NCBI RefSeq assembly: GCF_019145235.1
Contig: NZ_JAHSTV010000002.1
Location: 434,001-498,000, forward strand
Length of the DNA stretch: 64,000 nt
Reading direction: 5' to 3'
From: Pseudomonas farris
Lineage (GTDB): Bacteria > Pseudomonadota > Gammaproteobacteria > Pseudomonadales > Pseudomonadaceae
Under the pieces are notes generated by a model. It saw nothing but the letters and a program-made list of their open reading frames with translations, made no database searches and had not been told where the DNA came from. Shown piece after piece: positions 7,797 through 17,078 of the stretch. The translations under genes were made by a program, and so were the position numbers. Position 1 is the first letter of the stretch; each line of letters starts with the position of its first letter.

Positions 7797-8790
7797 TTGG
7801 GGTTTGTTGCGGGATCGAATTGAGGACCGGATTGCCGTCCTTGTTGCGGGTCAGATAGACCGGCAGCACCTTGGGCAACGAAGCGACCAGGTTATTGAGC
7901 TCTTTGATGTTGTAGATACCACCGAGGCGAATCGAGCCGGTACTGTGGTCGGCGATCATGACGGGCTTGTTCAAATAACGATTGATCAAGGGCAGGGCGT
8001 CGGTCAGCGCCAGATCATCGAGCACCAGTTTGCCGCTGCGCCAGGCCAGCGAGTGGTCGTTGGCGGAAGTCTGGGTGATTTGCGGCGTGAAATCGCCGTG
8101 CCGGTAACGCGCCTGCATGGCAGGTTCGAGGCGCAGACCCTCGCCGGGCAGGGCGTCATTGCTGGTCACCAGCACGGAACCTTCAATCAGGTTCACGCGT
8201 ACCTGATCCTCATACATCCAGACGTTGAAACGGGTGCCGGTGACGCGAATCCTGCCGTCGGCTGCCCTGACGATGAATGGGTGCTGCATGTCGTGACTGA
8301 CGTCGAAGAAGGCTTCGCCTTTTTTCAGCGTGACACGACGCTGGTCCTTGTAATTGCTGAACGTCAGCTCACTGCCCAGGTTCAGCTCCACCTGACTGCC
8401 GTCGCTCAGCGTGACCTGACGAACATTGTCGGTCGCCTCGAAATGCTGATAGGCATTGGGCAGCCAACCCAGGTTCCATCCGGTATAGGCCGCCAGTGGC
8501 AACGCCAAGGCGCAGACGGTGGCTGCAATGCCGAAAGTGCGCCAAGGCATTGTCGGCTTGTCGCGAACAGTCGGCGCGGGAGATTCGGGACGAGGCAAGT
8601 CCCCAGCCACATCCCAGATCTCTAGCATGGCTTCGTATTCGAAGGCATGCAGAGGATGAGCATTACGCCATTGCTCGAATGCCTGGCGTTCTTCGGCCGT
8701 GCAGTCAACGGCGTGCAGACGCATGCACCAGTGCGCAGCGGCATCGGTGATGGCGTCGTATTGAGCTTGCGAGAGAGAGTGGTCTGTCAT
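7789..8790 (-). CDS. FecR-family anti-sigma factor, orphan (possibly FpvR-like)
   Basis: A 333-residue protein with the FecR layout: an N-terminal cytoplasmic part with WRNAHPLHAFEYEAM (residues 41-55), one membrane helix at about 86-104, a periplasmic FecR domain (VTLSDGSQVELN, GEAFFDVSHD, VTGTRFNVW) and a C-terminal secretin/TonB-short-like part. Such proteins pass a ferric-siderophore signal from a TonB-dependent receptor to an ECF sigma factor. No sigma factor or receptor gene is adjacent, which is atypical. It is convergent with pvdQ; in P. aeruginosa pvdQ lies near fpvI-fpvR, and FpvR is about the same length, so an FpvR-like role is plausible but unproven. Confidence 0.8.
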   Translation of the reverse strand: MTDHSLSQAQYDAITDAAAHWCMRLHAVDCTAEERQAFEQWRNAHPLHAFEYEAMLEIWDVAGDLPRPESPAPTVRDKPTMPWRTFGIAATVCALALPLAAYTGWNLGWLPNAYQHFEATDNVRQVTLSDGSQVELNLGSELTFSNYKDQRRVTLKKGEAFFDVSHDMQHPFIVRAADGRIRVTGTRFNVWMYEDQVRVNLIEGSVLVTSNDALPGEGLRLEPAMQARYRHGDFTPQITQTSANDHSLAWRSGKLVLDDLALTDALPLINRYLNKPVMIADHSTGSIRLGGIYNIKELNNLVASLPKVLPVYLTRNKDGNPVLNSIPQQTPKS

Positions 8791-9042
8791 TGACTCATCC
8801 TGATTTCCTGCATTCTAACCTTGAGGGGAAGTCTGCGAGAACAACCGTCATGGCATTTGCCCATCAAAGTGCGACTTATTTTTCACCCGCACACCCTGCA
8901 AACAGGGCGTCGCCGGGAAGTATCCATAGTTGGAGTGAAAAAATGGTCAAGGTCAGCAGGAGTGATCCCTGTCCAGGACGAGAAAAGCAGGTGCAGATCG
9001 GGGTGACCTGCGCCTGATTTTATGTGCTTCAAGTCAAACCGT

Positions 9043-12000
9043 TTATGGGGCTGGCACCGGATCCAGCTGTCGACCCATTTCACATATCAAGCGAGCGACC
9101 GAGTCGGCGTTGCGCAAAATGGTGTCGATGCGCTGGCTCGCATTCCGTGGATCGAGGAAGGCGTTGCGAGCTTCTTCCATCGTCGTGCAGCCCGTCGTTT
9201 TGAGGATGTCCTTAGCCACATGCTCCAACCCATCAATCGAGTCCAGGCTGATCCATGACTGCAATGGTTCGTTCCAGCGCGTAAACAGTTCTTCTCTCGG
9301 GGTGGCCAGGGACAATGCTCGTCGCTGGAAATCCTGCTGCGTCTGTTTGGTTACCACACCGAAACCGGTGACGGTGGCGATGAGGTCGGTGAACGGGCGC
9401 CTTGCCTCAACCGTCGCAATATCCACGGTTTTTGAAAAAAGATGGGAGAACTCATGAATCAGGGTCGCGGCCCGGGAATGGTCGTCAACGTCGAAAGGCT
9501 CAGTCAAACAGTACTTGTACCAATCGAGTTTCGGGTCAAAAAACCTCTCAGTGAAATGCACACGCCTCTGCGCATCGTCATTCACAACAAAAGCGATCGT
9601 ACTGTCGAACCAGTCTTTGTTTGAACCGACCACAAAATGCTCGGTATTCATCAAGTCCTCGTTTGGGTCTACCAGTGCCTTGCAAATTGGAACGATGACT
9701 TTTTTGATCTTGTCGAGAACACTGGCGTCGATGCTGCCAGTATCAAAAAAGGCTTTAAGAAAGGTATCCAGCCGTGTTCCCGGGTTCAGGAGTCTGAGTT
9801 GCACCAGGTTATGCAGACTGTTAAACGCGTAGTAGCGAGCCAGATCGATGGCTTGCACGAGCATGCGTGCTTTTTCCGGGTGCTTTGTCCGTATGTCTTC
9901 CATTCCCCGCGCTTCGATATTCAGTACGCTGTTGACTACGCGACTGGAAACATATTGGTTGTGCATTTTCGACAAGGCTTTGCCGTAGTGAATCGTATGT
10001 GAGTCCGGATCGATCACCAGTTGTTTTCCAGGCGTTGTCAGCAACGCGGGGCCCTGTTGTTGGTCGTTGATCATTCGCCAGATCGCCCCGGTTTTCGAGA
10101 CGCGGTATGCCTTTCCGCCGACCGGGGCGTAGGTTCGTTTGCTGGTTGCTTCCAGATAAGTGCCATCAGTCGTGCGTCTGGTCAGATCCTTCAACGCGAC
10201 AGTAGTGGTCTCGAAAGGCTGCAATGCCGTGCGCGTCGGTGCTGTCGGTTTTACTTGTGACCATTGCGGGACAACCAACGGCTGGGTAACAGGTGGGGAG
10301 GTGGCCGTTGCTGGCGCCGACTCGATAGAAGACTCCAGCGACAACCGTCCCAGCGACACCATTTGCGCGGCACCGGCAATAAATGTCTGCAATGCCTGTT
10401 TCCAATGATGATCCTGCAGCGCTTCGGCGGAGTCTTTGAAGTCTTTGTAGCTTTGCCACAGAAACTGCACATAGGAGAGTTTGCCCGGCAACAGGCCCGA
10501 AATCAGTCTGATGCCAGAGCTGAACAGGTTTTTGGCGGCTTCCCATTCTGCCTGGCCGGTGATTTCGGAGTGGCTGCCGAGCATCTTCGAAAGAAGGCTG
10601 ACGTTATCGTTGAACAACTGTGCAAGCAGGTTGCCGCTGATAGGGGGGGAGGCGAGGGTGATTTCGCTCTGTTGCCCTACGGTGGATTTGAACAAGTTGC
10701 CGAACAAAGACTGTTCAGCCTCGGGAAGCCTGCGAAGGATCAGTTCCTGAAGTGGCCCTGGGGTATTGATCGCTGAGATAACGCTGGCCTCGTTCACGAA
10801 CTCGGTGAATATGGAGCCTGCGTGATAAGGCGCATAGAGGATTTGCGGCCCGTCATGTCCGGCACCTGGGCCGATCAGGTACAGGCCCAGGGTTTTCACC
10901 GCTGCGGCACCTGCGGTCTTGATCATTTCCAGCGGCCTGACGATGGCGTGGGCACCTGTTACAGCCGCGCGGGCGATTGTGTCCGGCATATCGAGAACCT
11001 GCCAGATCAAATCAAAGGCGCTGCCGGAAAGACGTTGCTGCAGTTTCAGCGCATGAGCGTGTTGCAGCAGCTGCCATGGTAGTTGCTGAATAAAACGCTG
11101 CATTCGACTGTCGGCATCGGTACCGGCCTTGGTCAATGCATCGGTCACTCGCTTTGCATAATCGCTCTGGATATTCAGCGACCGCACAAGCTGGCGCACG
11201 GTGTCCTGATTCAGGCCTGCGGGAAGGGCCTGAGAGGTGGTCGAGGCAATCTTGAACCCGGTGCCTTGAGCCGCGTTGACAGGGTTCAGGGCAAATTCGG
11301 TCAAGCTACGCGACGGCCCGGCCAGGGCCAGATTGGGCGTGATTTTGATCTGGTCGGGATCAAGTTGCGTTCCAGGAAACCGGCTGCCAATCAATGATAC
11401 TAATCGCTCATGCACATAGGACGTCAGGGTCTGGATCCCGTGCAAGTAGTCCTTGTCGTCGGTGACGCTGTTGCGGTATTGCTCCAGCAATTCGATGTGC
11501 AGCTGCTGTTCTTCGACTGGGGCCATTCCAAGCCATGCAGGCAGAGACTGCTGTCGGGTGATGGCTTGCGAGATCAACGTGGCTCTTTGCAAGTTGGTGT
11601 CGATGACCCTTTGGGTCATTTTTTTCAACGCTTTGATCTGTTGCGCATCGTCCAGCTTCTGGCTGCGCAGGTGTTCACAACAGGCCAGGAAGTGCTCGAT
11701 GGAGGATTGCGCAAGGCGCTGCAACACATGGCCTTCAATCAGTCGCAACGAGTTGAGCTTATAGCTCTGGTGGAATGTGCGTTGGGCAGGGCTGAGGTTT
11801 TCCAGCAACTCCAGGCGTTTGTTGTCGTCGAGCAGGCGCCGGTTCAGTTCCGTCGTTGCGCTGCTGACTGTCGCGAAAACTTCGAGCCCGGCCGCAGGCG
11901 TCCACAGAATCGCCCGGCCCGAATGCTGAACATCGAGCCCGCCACGTTCGGTCAACAACACGCAATTGGCCAGAGGCAGCACATTTTTCTGCCCGGAACA

Positions 12001-13863
12001 CTCAAGGATCAGTGAATAAGCGTCAGGCCTGAAACCTTTGAGGGCGAGGCGCGTTCCTCGATCCGGTTTGTCCGGATCGAACACTGTATCGACAATGGCC
12101 CGATCGGCTTCCCGTAGTGTTGTGTTAAGCACCCGCAGGCTGGCTTCCCCGCGCAAACCTAGGGAAAATGCGTGAGCTATCTTGGGTTTCAGTTTCTCCA
12201 GATAAACGCTTTGTAGCGCCAGGGAGGTAATCGGCTGGGAGGCAAATTTCGAGCTGAGCAGCGATTTGACATCGCTGAAGGATTTTACGAAAACCGCTGC
12301 CTTGTCTGCCAGCACCTGGGACGGCAGTTGGTTGCCAGACAACACCGGCCGGGTACTCCAGCGTCCCTGTGCATCCAGCGTCAGCAATTGTTCGCTGATC
12401 ATTGAGCGTATATCCAGTGCCTTGTCGAACAAGGCATGGACGTTCACGGCCCCATCGCTGTGGCGGTAAACCTGCAGAACGTATTCAATGTTTTGCAGTT
12501 GCTTGGTAATGATCGCTTCAAACATTTTTTTGAATATTGACCCTGAAATCACCTCGCCGGAAACCTGCGGGCGCTTGAAGCCGATGAACCGGTTACGTTC
12601 ATCCAGATTCAGGAGACCGTAGAGCTCGTCTTCATGACCGGCCGCGCTGAATTTGCTCAGCAAGGTGTCTTTGAGGTCTTGATGGTCTTTCAGAACCTGT
12701 AACCCCTGAGCGGGCGTGTAAAGAAAGGCATTGGACGAGGAATGACTGATCATCAGTGAGCCTGCCAGCTCTACAAAGTTGGCCTCGTATTCCCAAAGAC
12801 GCACGGTTTCAAGGCTGAGTGTCGAGGGTGTGCCGGCGCTCAGCTGAATCAGTTGGTGCAGGGCCTGGCTCTGTTCAGGGTTGATGATGTCGGCTTCGCG
12901 CTTGATCAGGAACTCTGCACGCGCCTTTTCCCGGATGGCCCGACTGAAAAAGTCGCGACGGGAAGCACCGTCGGCAGCTGCAGTGTCCCAGTAGTGCTGC
13001 AGTTTTGCGGACAGCAGGCTTATCAGTTTGCTGGAGGCGGTCTTTACAGCGGTTTCCCAGTGGCCCTGGTCGATGCTCGTCGACTTTTTTTCCGGATGGA
13101 AAAATTCGTGAGACTGCCCGCTCGGCCATCGCTGATGGCGGTAGTACGACAGCACGGCGTCACTCAAGGACATGGAGTTGATCCAGCGGCGGGTCGAGGC
13201 ACTTTCCTGGTTGCCATCATCGGTCGGTCTAACGGAATAAAAGTTGAGTCGGGTCTGGCTTTGATCAAGGCCCGGGAATCCCGGCTGCAACAACTCATCA
13301 AGCAGCGTAGTGAGCAGCGAGGTGAGCGTTGGCAACTTGATCAACTCGTCCAGCATGGCCTGCTCGTTCACTCGCTGGTACGCGGTGATGACGTTGCGCT
13401 GGTCTTCGAATATTTCACCTTCGATGGCCTGAAAACTCACTTGAATAGAGGTCGCGGCTGCCAGCGTTTTGCGCGCAGACAACGACATGAAGGCCAGCAG
13501 ATCGTCGTCCTCGGTTACGCTGTTCAGCTGACGATTAAGCTGTTCGGTCAAGGCTGCGCGGCTGTCGAACTTCTTTATGCCGGCGTACGGGGTGTAGAGA
13601 ATCTCGCCCTTGTCAGCCGGGGTGAGGCTCAATACGAAGCTGCCCGCCAAAGGGATGGGGTCCAGAGCGTCCGACTTCAGCAAAATTTTTTCGGCGAACA
13701 TGGATGGGGTCTGTTGAAGGCGTAACGTTTGGCTGGCCAGTTCCAGATGACTGAGCCATTCGAAATCCTTGCGCGTCAGCCCATGGATTTTACCCAGATC
13801 ATTCCAGTGGCCGGGTGCGTGCAGGGCCTCGGGGAATAACAGCGGAGCGGCAGGTGTGGGCAT
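9043..13863 (-). CDS. Giant toxin-like protein (DUF6543 / dermonecrotic-toxin-domain type) with C-terminal zincin motif
   Basis: A single 1606-residue frame with no signal peptide. Its overall style matches the large pseudomonad proteins annotated with a dermonecrotic-toxin-like N-terminal domain (DUF6543): repeated blocks of the type GSFVLSLTPADKGEILYTP near 75-92, LMISHSSSNAFLYTPAQGL further on, and ILYAPYHAGSIFTEFVNE in the middle. Near the C-terminus HEFSH at residues 1470-1474 (9442-9456) is an HExxH zinc-protease motif within LIHEFSHLF; the third metal ligand could not be identified. No secretion gene, immunity gene or chaperone is adjacent. The target and delivery route are unknown; action on eukaryotic hosts or rival bacteria is inference from the family. 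Confidence 0.75.
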   Translation of the reverse strand: MPTPAAPLLFPEALHAPGHWNDLGKIHGLTRKDFEWLSHLELASQTLRLQQTPSMFAEKILLKSDALDPIPLAGSFVLSLTPADKGEILYTPYAGIKKFDSRAALTEQLNRQLNSVTEDDDLLAFMSLSARKTLAAATSIQVSFQAIEGEIFEDQRNVITAYQRVNEQAMLDELIKLPTLTSLLTTLLDELLQPGFPGLDQSQTRLNFYSVRPTDDGNQESASTRRWINSMSLSDAVLSYYRHQRWPSGQSHEFFHPEKKSTSIDQGHWETAVKTASSKLISLLSAKLQHYWDTAAADGASRRDFFSRAIREKARAEFLIKREADIINPEQSQALHQLIQLSAGTPSTLSLETVRLWEYEANFVELAGSLMISHSSSNAFLYTPAQGLQVLKDHQDLKDTLLSKFSAAGHEDELYGLLNLDERNRFIGFKRPQVSGEVISGSIFKKMFEAIITKQLQNIEYVLQVYRHSDGAVNVHALFDKALDIRSMISEQLLTLDAQGRWSTRPVLSGNQLPSQVLADKAAVFVKSFSDVKSLLSSKFASQPITSLALQSVYLEKLKPKIAHAFSLGLRGEASLRVLNTTLREADRAIVDTVFDPDKPDRGTRLALKGFRPDAYSLILECSGQKNVLPLANCVLLTERGGLDVQHSGRAILWTPAAGLEVFATVSSATTELNRRLLDDNKRLELLENLSPAQRTFHQSYKLNSLRLIEGHVLQRLAQSSIEHFLACCEHLRSQKLDDAQQIKALKKMTQRVIDTNLQRATLISQAITRQQSLPAWLGMAPVEEQQLHIELLEQYRNSVTDDKDYLHGIQTLTSYVHERLVSLIGSRFPGTQLDPDQIKITPNLALAGPSRSLTEFALNPVNAAQGTGFKIASTTSQALPAGLNQDTVRQLVRSLNIQSDYAKRVTDALTKAGTDADSRMQRFIQQLPWQLLQHAHALKLQQRLSGSAFDLIWQVLDMPDTIARAAVTGAHAIVRPLEMIKTAGAAAVKTLGLYLIGPGAGHDGPQILYAPYHAGSIFTEFVNEASVISAINTPGPLQELILRRLPEAEQSLFGNLFKSTVGQQSEITLASPPISGNLLAQLFNDNVSLLSKMLGSHSEITGQAEWEAAKNLFSSGIRLISGLLPGKLSYVQFLWQSYKDFKDSAEALQDHHWKQALQTFIAGAAQMVSLGRLSLESSIESAPATATSPPVTQPLVVPQWSQVKPTAPTRTALQPFETTTVALKDLTRRTTDGTYLEATSKRTYAPVGGKAYRVSKTGAIWRMINDQQQGPALLTTPGKQLVIDPDSHTIHYGKALSKMHNQYVSSRVVNSVLNIEARGMEDIRTKHPEKARMLVQAIDLARYYAFNSLHNLVQLRLLNPGTRLDTFLKAFFDTGSIDASVLDKIKKVIVPICKALVDPNEDLMNTEHFVVGSNKDWFDSTIAFVVNDDAQRRVHFTERFFDPKLDWYKYCLTEPFDVDDHSRAATLIHEFSHLFSKTVDIATVEARRPFTDLIATVTGFGVVTKQTQQDFQRRALSLATPREELFTRWNEPLQSWISLDSIDGLEHVAKDILKTTGCTTMEEARNAFLDPRNASQRIDTILRNADSVARLICEMGRQLDPVPAP

Positions 13864-14047
13864 CGTCGAGTCTCGTTCAGGGCGCGGTTGAATGCGCCAA
13901 TGGATTGAGGCTCAAGACTAAAAGTCGCGGGTGAGTCGAAGGTGGTAGATAGTTACCGCATGGCCGCCCGATGTTTGTGCAAAGATGCGCCAAAGCGTCT
14001 TTTCGGCTTAATCGGTTCTGATCAGATGCACCGGTTCAAGCGAAGGG

Positions 14048-14077
14048 TTGACAGGCTACTCGTCGCACGTTGTTAAT
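14048..14077 (+). promoter_or_regulatory. Sigma-70-like promoter for dpkA
   Basis: A perfect TTGACA at 14048-14053 followed after 18 bases by GTTAAT (14072-14077; 4 of 6 matches to the -10 consensus), 54 bases before the dpkA start. Confidence 0.5.
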
Positions 14078-14130
14078 CGGTTGGTTTTCATACGCTGTTG
14101 CCCCCTCCAATAATTACTCTGGAGCTTCAG

Positions 14131-15171
14131 ATGTCTGCGCCACACGATCATGTGTCTACTGCGGTTTCGCAAAACCTGTCCTTCGAAGCGCTTACTGCGT
14201 TGCTCGAGCAGATCTTCCTGCGCCACGGCACCTCAGCCGATGTCGCCAAAACCCTGGCCCTCAACTGCGCCAGCGCCGAGCGCGACGGGGCTCACAGTCA
14301 CGGTGTATTCCGCATTCCCGGTTATGTGTCGACGTTGCAAAGCGGCTGGGTCAATGGTCAGGCGGTGCCGGTGGTCGAGGACGTGGCCTCGGGGTTCGTC
14401 CGGGTCGACGCCGGTAATGGTTTTGCCCAACCGGCCCTCGCGGCGGCGCGGTCATTGCTGGTGGAGAAAGCCCGCAGTGCCGGCATTGCGGTGCTGGCCA
14501 TCCGTAATTCCCACCATTTCGCCGCCTTGTGGCCAGACGTCGAGCCGTTTGCCGATGAAGGGCTGGTGGCACTGAGCGTGGTCAACAGCATGACCTGCGT
14601 GGTGCCGCACGGTGCCGATCGTCCACTGTTCGGGACCAACCCGATTGCCTTCGCCGCCCCTCGGGCCAACGGTGATCCGATCGTTTTCGACCTGGCGACC
14701 AGCGCCATTGCTCATGGCGACGTACAGATCGCTGCCCGTAAAGGCGAGCGTTTGCCGGCGGGCATGGGTGTGGACAGCCTCGGCCAGCCGACCCAGGACC
14801 CGAAAGCGATCCTTGAGGGCGGCGCCTTGCTGCCGTTTGGCGGGCACAAGGGCTCGGCGCTGTCGATGATGGTGGAGCTGTTGGCGGCGGCGTTGACCGG
14901 GGGCAATTTTTCTTTCGAGTTCGACTGGTCGAACCATCCAGGGGCGAAAACACCCTGGACCGGTCAACTGCTGATCGTGATCGATCCAAGCAAGTCGGCG
15001 GGGCAGAACTTTGCCGAGCGCAGTCAAGAACTGGTCCGGCAGATGCACGGTGTGGGACTCAAGCGGTTACCGGGTGATCGACGTCACCGGCAGCGCGCCA
15101 AAGCCAAGGTCGAAGGCATTGCGCTGGATGCTCAGACGCTGGCGAGTCTGCGGGAATTGGCCGGGCTCTGA
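14131..15171 (+). CDS. dpkA: Delta-1-piperideine-2-carboxylate / pyrroline-2-carboxylate reductase
   Basis: A 346-residue member of the malate/L-lactate dehydrogenase (Ldh2) fold family, closely resembling Pseudomonas DpkA along its length. The enzyme reduces the cyclic imines derived from D-lysine and D-proline to L-pipecolate and L-proline with NADPH, in the cytoplasm. Family signatures visible are ERDGAHSHGVFRIPGYV (residues about 53-69), NSHHFAALWPDVEPFA, SVVNSMTCVVPHG, FGTNPIAFAAP and LPFGGHKGSALSMMVEL. The ATG at 14131 has GGAG 6 bases upstream. It stands alone between the toxin-like gene and a REP doublet, without other lysine-catabolism genes nearby. Confidence 0.9.
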   Translation: MSAPHDHVSTAVSQNLSFEALTALLEQIFLRHGTSADVAKTLALNCASAERDGAHSHGVFRIPGYVSTLQSGWVNGQAVPVVEDVASGFVRVDAGNGFAQPALAAARSLLVEKARSAGIAVLAIRNSHHFAALWPDVEPFADEGLVALSVVNSMTCVVPHGADRPLFGTNPIAFAAPRANGDPIVFDLATSAIAHGDVQIAARKGERLPAGMGVDSLGQPTQDPKAILEGGALLPFGGHKGSALSMMVELLAAALTGGNFSFEFDWSNHPGAKTPWTGQLLIVIDPSKSAGQNFAERSQELVRQMHGVGLKRLPGDRRHRQRAKAKVEGIALDAQTLASLRELAGL

Positions 15172-15190
15172 ACTCAAACGCAATCCCTAA

Positions 15191-15281
15191 TGTGGGAGCG
15201 GGCTTGCTCGCGAAGGCGGCGGTACAGTCAACATTGATGTCGCCTGATACACCGCTTTCGCGAGCAAGCCCGCTCCCACAG
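15191..15281. repeat. REP doublet (family A)
   Basis: Two inverted copies of the GTGGGAGCGGGCTTGCTCGC palindrome, with a central spacer containing CAACATTGATG. It lies between dpkA and the DUF883 gene and would form a long hairpin in RNA. Confidence 0.95.
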
Positions 15282-15304
15282 GTTCCGTACTGACGCTCAA
15301 TGAC

Positions 15305-15622
15305 TTAACGCCGTCCCAACAACAGCCCCACCACCAAACCGAATCCGGCGGAGATGGCCACGGTTTGCCAAGGATGGCCGCCGATGTAGATTTCGCTGGC
15401 CTCGACCGCGGGCCTGGTCCGGTCACGCACGCTGGAGACTGAAGTCCGGGCCTGCTGGAGCTTCTGGGCGATTTGCCCACGAAGGGTATCCGCTTCCTCA
15501 CCGACCAGTGAAGCACTGCTCTTGAGCAGTTTTTCCGACTCTTCGATCAGGGCCTGAAGTTCGCTGAAGACCTGATCCTTGATTTGATCCTCGGCGACTT
15601 GATCGATGATTTTGCGGGCCAT
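15305..15622 (-). CDS. DUF883 (ElaB/YqjD-type) membrane-anchored protein
   Basis: A 105-residue protein of the DUF883 family: an N-terminal helical, charged region (residues about 1-75, a likely coiled coil with LQALIEESEKLL) and one C-terminal membrane helix with VAISAGFGLVVGLLLGRR, the typical glycine-rich ending. E. coli relatives ElaB and YqjD sit in the inner membrane and bind ribosomes in stationary phase; whether this one does is unknown. The ATG at 15622 has AAGGAG about 8 bases upstream. Confidence 0.85.
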   Translation of the reverse strand: MARKIIDQVAEDQIKDQVFSELQALIEESEKLLKSSASLVGEEADTLRGQIAQKLQQARTSVSSVRDRTRPAVEASEIYIGGHPWQTVAISAGFGLVVGLLLGRR

Positions 15623-15787
15623 TGGAGTACTCCTTGCAGGTAAATGGGCAGTGAACAATGGAGTCTGGCGCCATGGCAAAAGTTGCAGCCATTTTGCGTG
15701 ACGACTCCACCCTGAAGAAAAATCCAGGGCAGGACATTTCCTCCTACAGTGTAAGATGTCGCCTATTTTACGCAGCAGGTATCTTCC

Positions 15788-16039
15788 ATGAGCTTCAATC
15801 TGGCCGACAAACCCCTTGCCGAGCGCGCGGCGCTTGAAGATGAAAAATCCCGTCTGTTCGAACTCTGGCAAAACAACCTGGGTAAATCCAAGGGTGAAGC
15901 TGCACGGTTGTTCGGTGAGCGTGCCAAGCGCAAAGGCAAATGGGCCGAGTGGGTCCGCGCCGAACTCGACGGCATGTCGCCCCCGGAATTCGCGAACATG
16001 GTGCGCAGTGAAGTCAATCGTTTGATGGCGGCTAAATAA
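15788..16039 (+). CDS. Conserved small hypothetical protein (83 aa)
   Basis: An 83-residue, highly charged, helical protein (for example KSKGEAARLFGERAKRKGKW) without signal peptide or membrane helix. A purine-poor leader with TCTTCC precedes the ATG, so the ribosome site is weak. No function is recognised. It is divergent from the DUF883 gene and tail-to-tail with a LysR gene. Confidence 0.65.
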   Translation: MSFNLADKPLAERAALEDEKSRLFELWQNNLGKSKGEAARLFGERAKRKGKWAEWVRAELDGMSPPEFANMVRSEVNRLMAAK

Positions 16040-16078
16040 GCCACCAGACACTATTCCCGTGCAGGACTTCGGCAGCCC

Positions 16079-16993
16079 CTACAGGCGGGAAAAGGTCGCG
16101 ATAATCGCCTCGCGCACTTTCAGCACCACCGGATCGAGTTGCGTGCTGGTACGCCAGCCCAGCTCGATCGGATAGCGTGGCAGCGCCAGAGGGCAGGGCA
16201 GCAGCGCCAGTCCGCTGAGCGCGGCGATACTTCGAGCCGCATGGGCTGGAATAGTCGCCACTGCCTGACTGCCCTTGAGCAAGTGCGGCAACGCGGCAAA
16301 GTGTGTGGTCGACGCGCATACCCGCCGACTCAGGCCCAACGCCGCCAGGCCTTCATCGGTAATCCCGATAAAACCGCCCGATGACACCAGAATGTGCTCG
16401 CGGGCGACGAACGCTTCAAGGCTGAGAGTTTCCTGTCCCTCGGCCAGACTGAGGGGGTCCACCAGGCACAGATAATCGCCTTCACCCAGCACCTGACGAC
16501 TGAGCAGACGCTCGGCAAACCCGCCGGCCGTGATCGCCAGATCGATACTGCGCTCCATCAAGGCCCCGGCGACAATCTGGCTGTGGGTCTGGCGAAAGAT
16601 CAGCCGCAGCTTCGGCGCACGATCAGCGATCTCGTCAATCAATCGTCGCCCGTAGGCGATTTCGAAATCATCCGACAAACCCACCGTCACCGAGCGTCCG
16701 TCGTAATGATTCGCCGCCGGATCGACCATCGCCAGGCTTTGGCGGCATTTATTCAGCGCATCGCTGACCACCGGTTTCAACTGGTTGGCCTTGAGCGTCG
16801 GCGCAAGACCTCGACCCGTGCGCACGAACAACTGATCGCCATACACTTCTCGCAATCGGCGCAATGCCGCGCTGACCGCCGATTGCGTCACGCCCAGACG
16901 CAGCGCGGCACGGCTAGCGCTGGATTCCTCATGCAGGGCTTCGAAGACTTTGAGCAAGTTGAGATCGACGGTCGCGATATTCATTTGGTTCAT
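16079..16993 (-). CDS. LysR-family regulator (NodD-like effector domain)
   Basis: A 304-residue LysR-type regulator: N-terminal winged helix-turn-helix ([32 protein letters not shown]) and a substrate-binding effector domain with the NodD-like style ([17 protein letters not shown]). An internal ATG three codons downstream is also possible. It is divergent from the nitrilase gene with about 85 bases between starts, the usual arrangement of a LysR regulator and its target, so it probably controls the nitrilase in response to a nitrile or aromatic acid; the inducer is unknown. Confidence 0.88.
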   Translation of the reverse strand: MNQMNIATVDLNLLKVFEALHEESSASRAALRLGVTQSAVSAALRRLREVYGDQLFVRTGRGLAPTLKANQLKPVVSDALNKCRQSLAMVDPAANHYDGRSVTVGLSDDFEIAYGRRLIDEIADRAPKLRLIFRQTHSQIVAGALMERSIDLAITAGGFAERLLSRQVLGEGDYLCLVDPLSLAEGQETLSLEAFVAREHILVSSGGFIGITDEGLAALGLSRRVCASTTHFAALPHLLKGSQAVATIPAHAARSIAALSGLALLPCPLALPRYPIELGWRTSTQLDPVVLKVREAIIATFSRL

Positions 16994-17078
16994 ATCATTC
17001 AGCAGTGAGTCGGGCTTTGTTCATGATCCTGTGGCGCCGGAGAATGAGCAACACCTCATTACTGACGGAGTCACCGCG

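Noticed and set aside
15191..15281. Repeated palindromes looking like a CRISPR array
   Set aside because: The copies are scattered singly in intergenic gaps as inverted doublets, without regular spacers or cas genes; they are REP elements.
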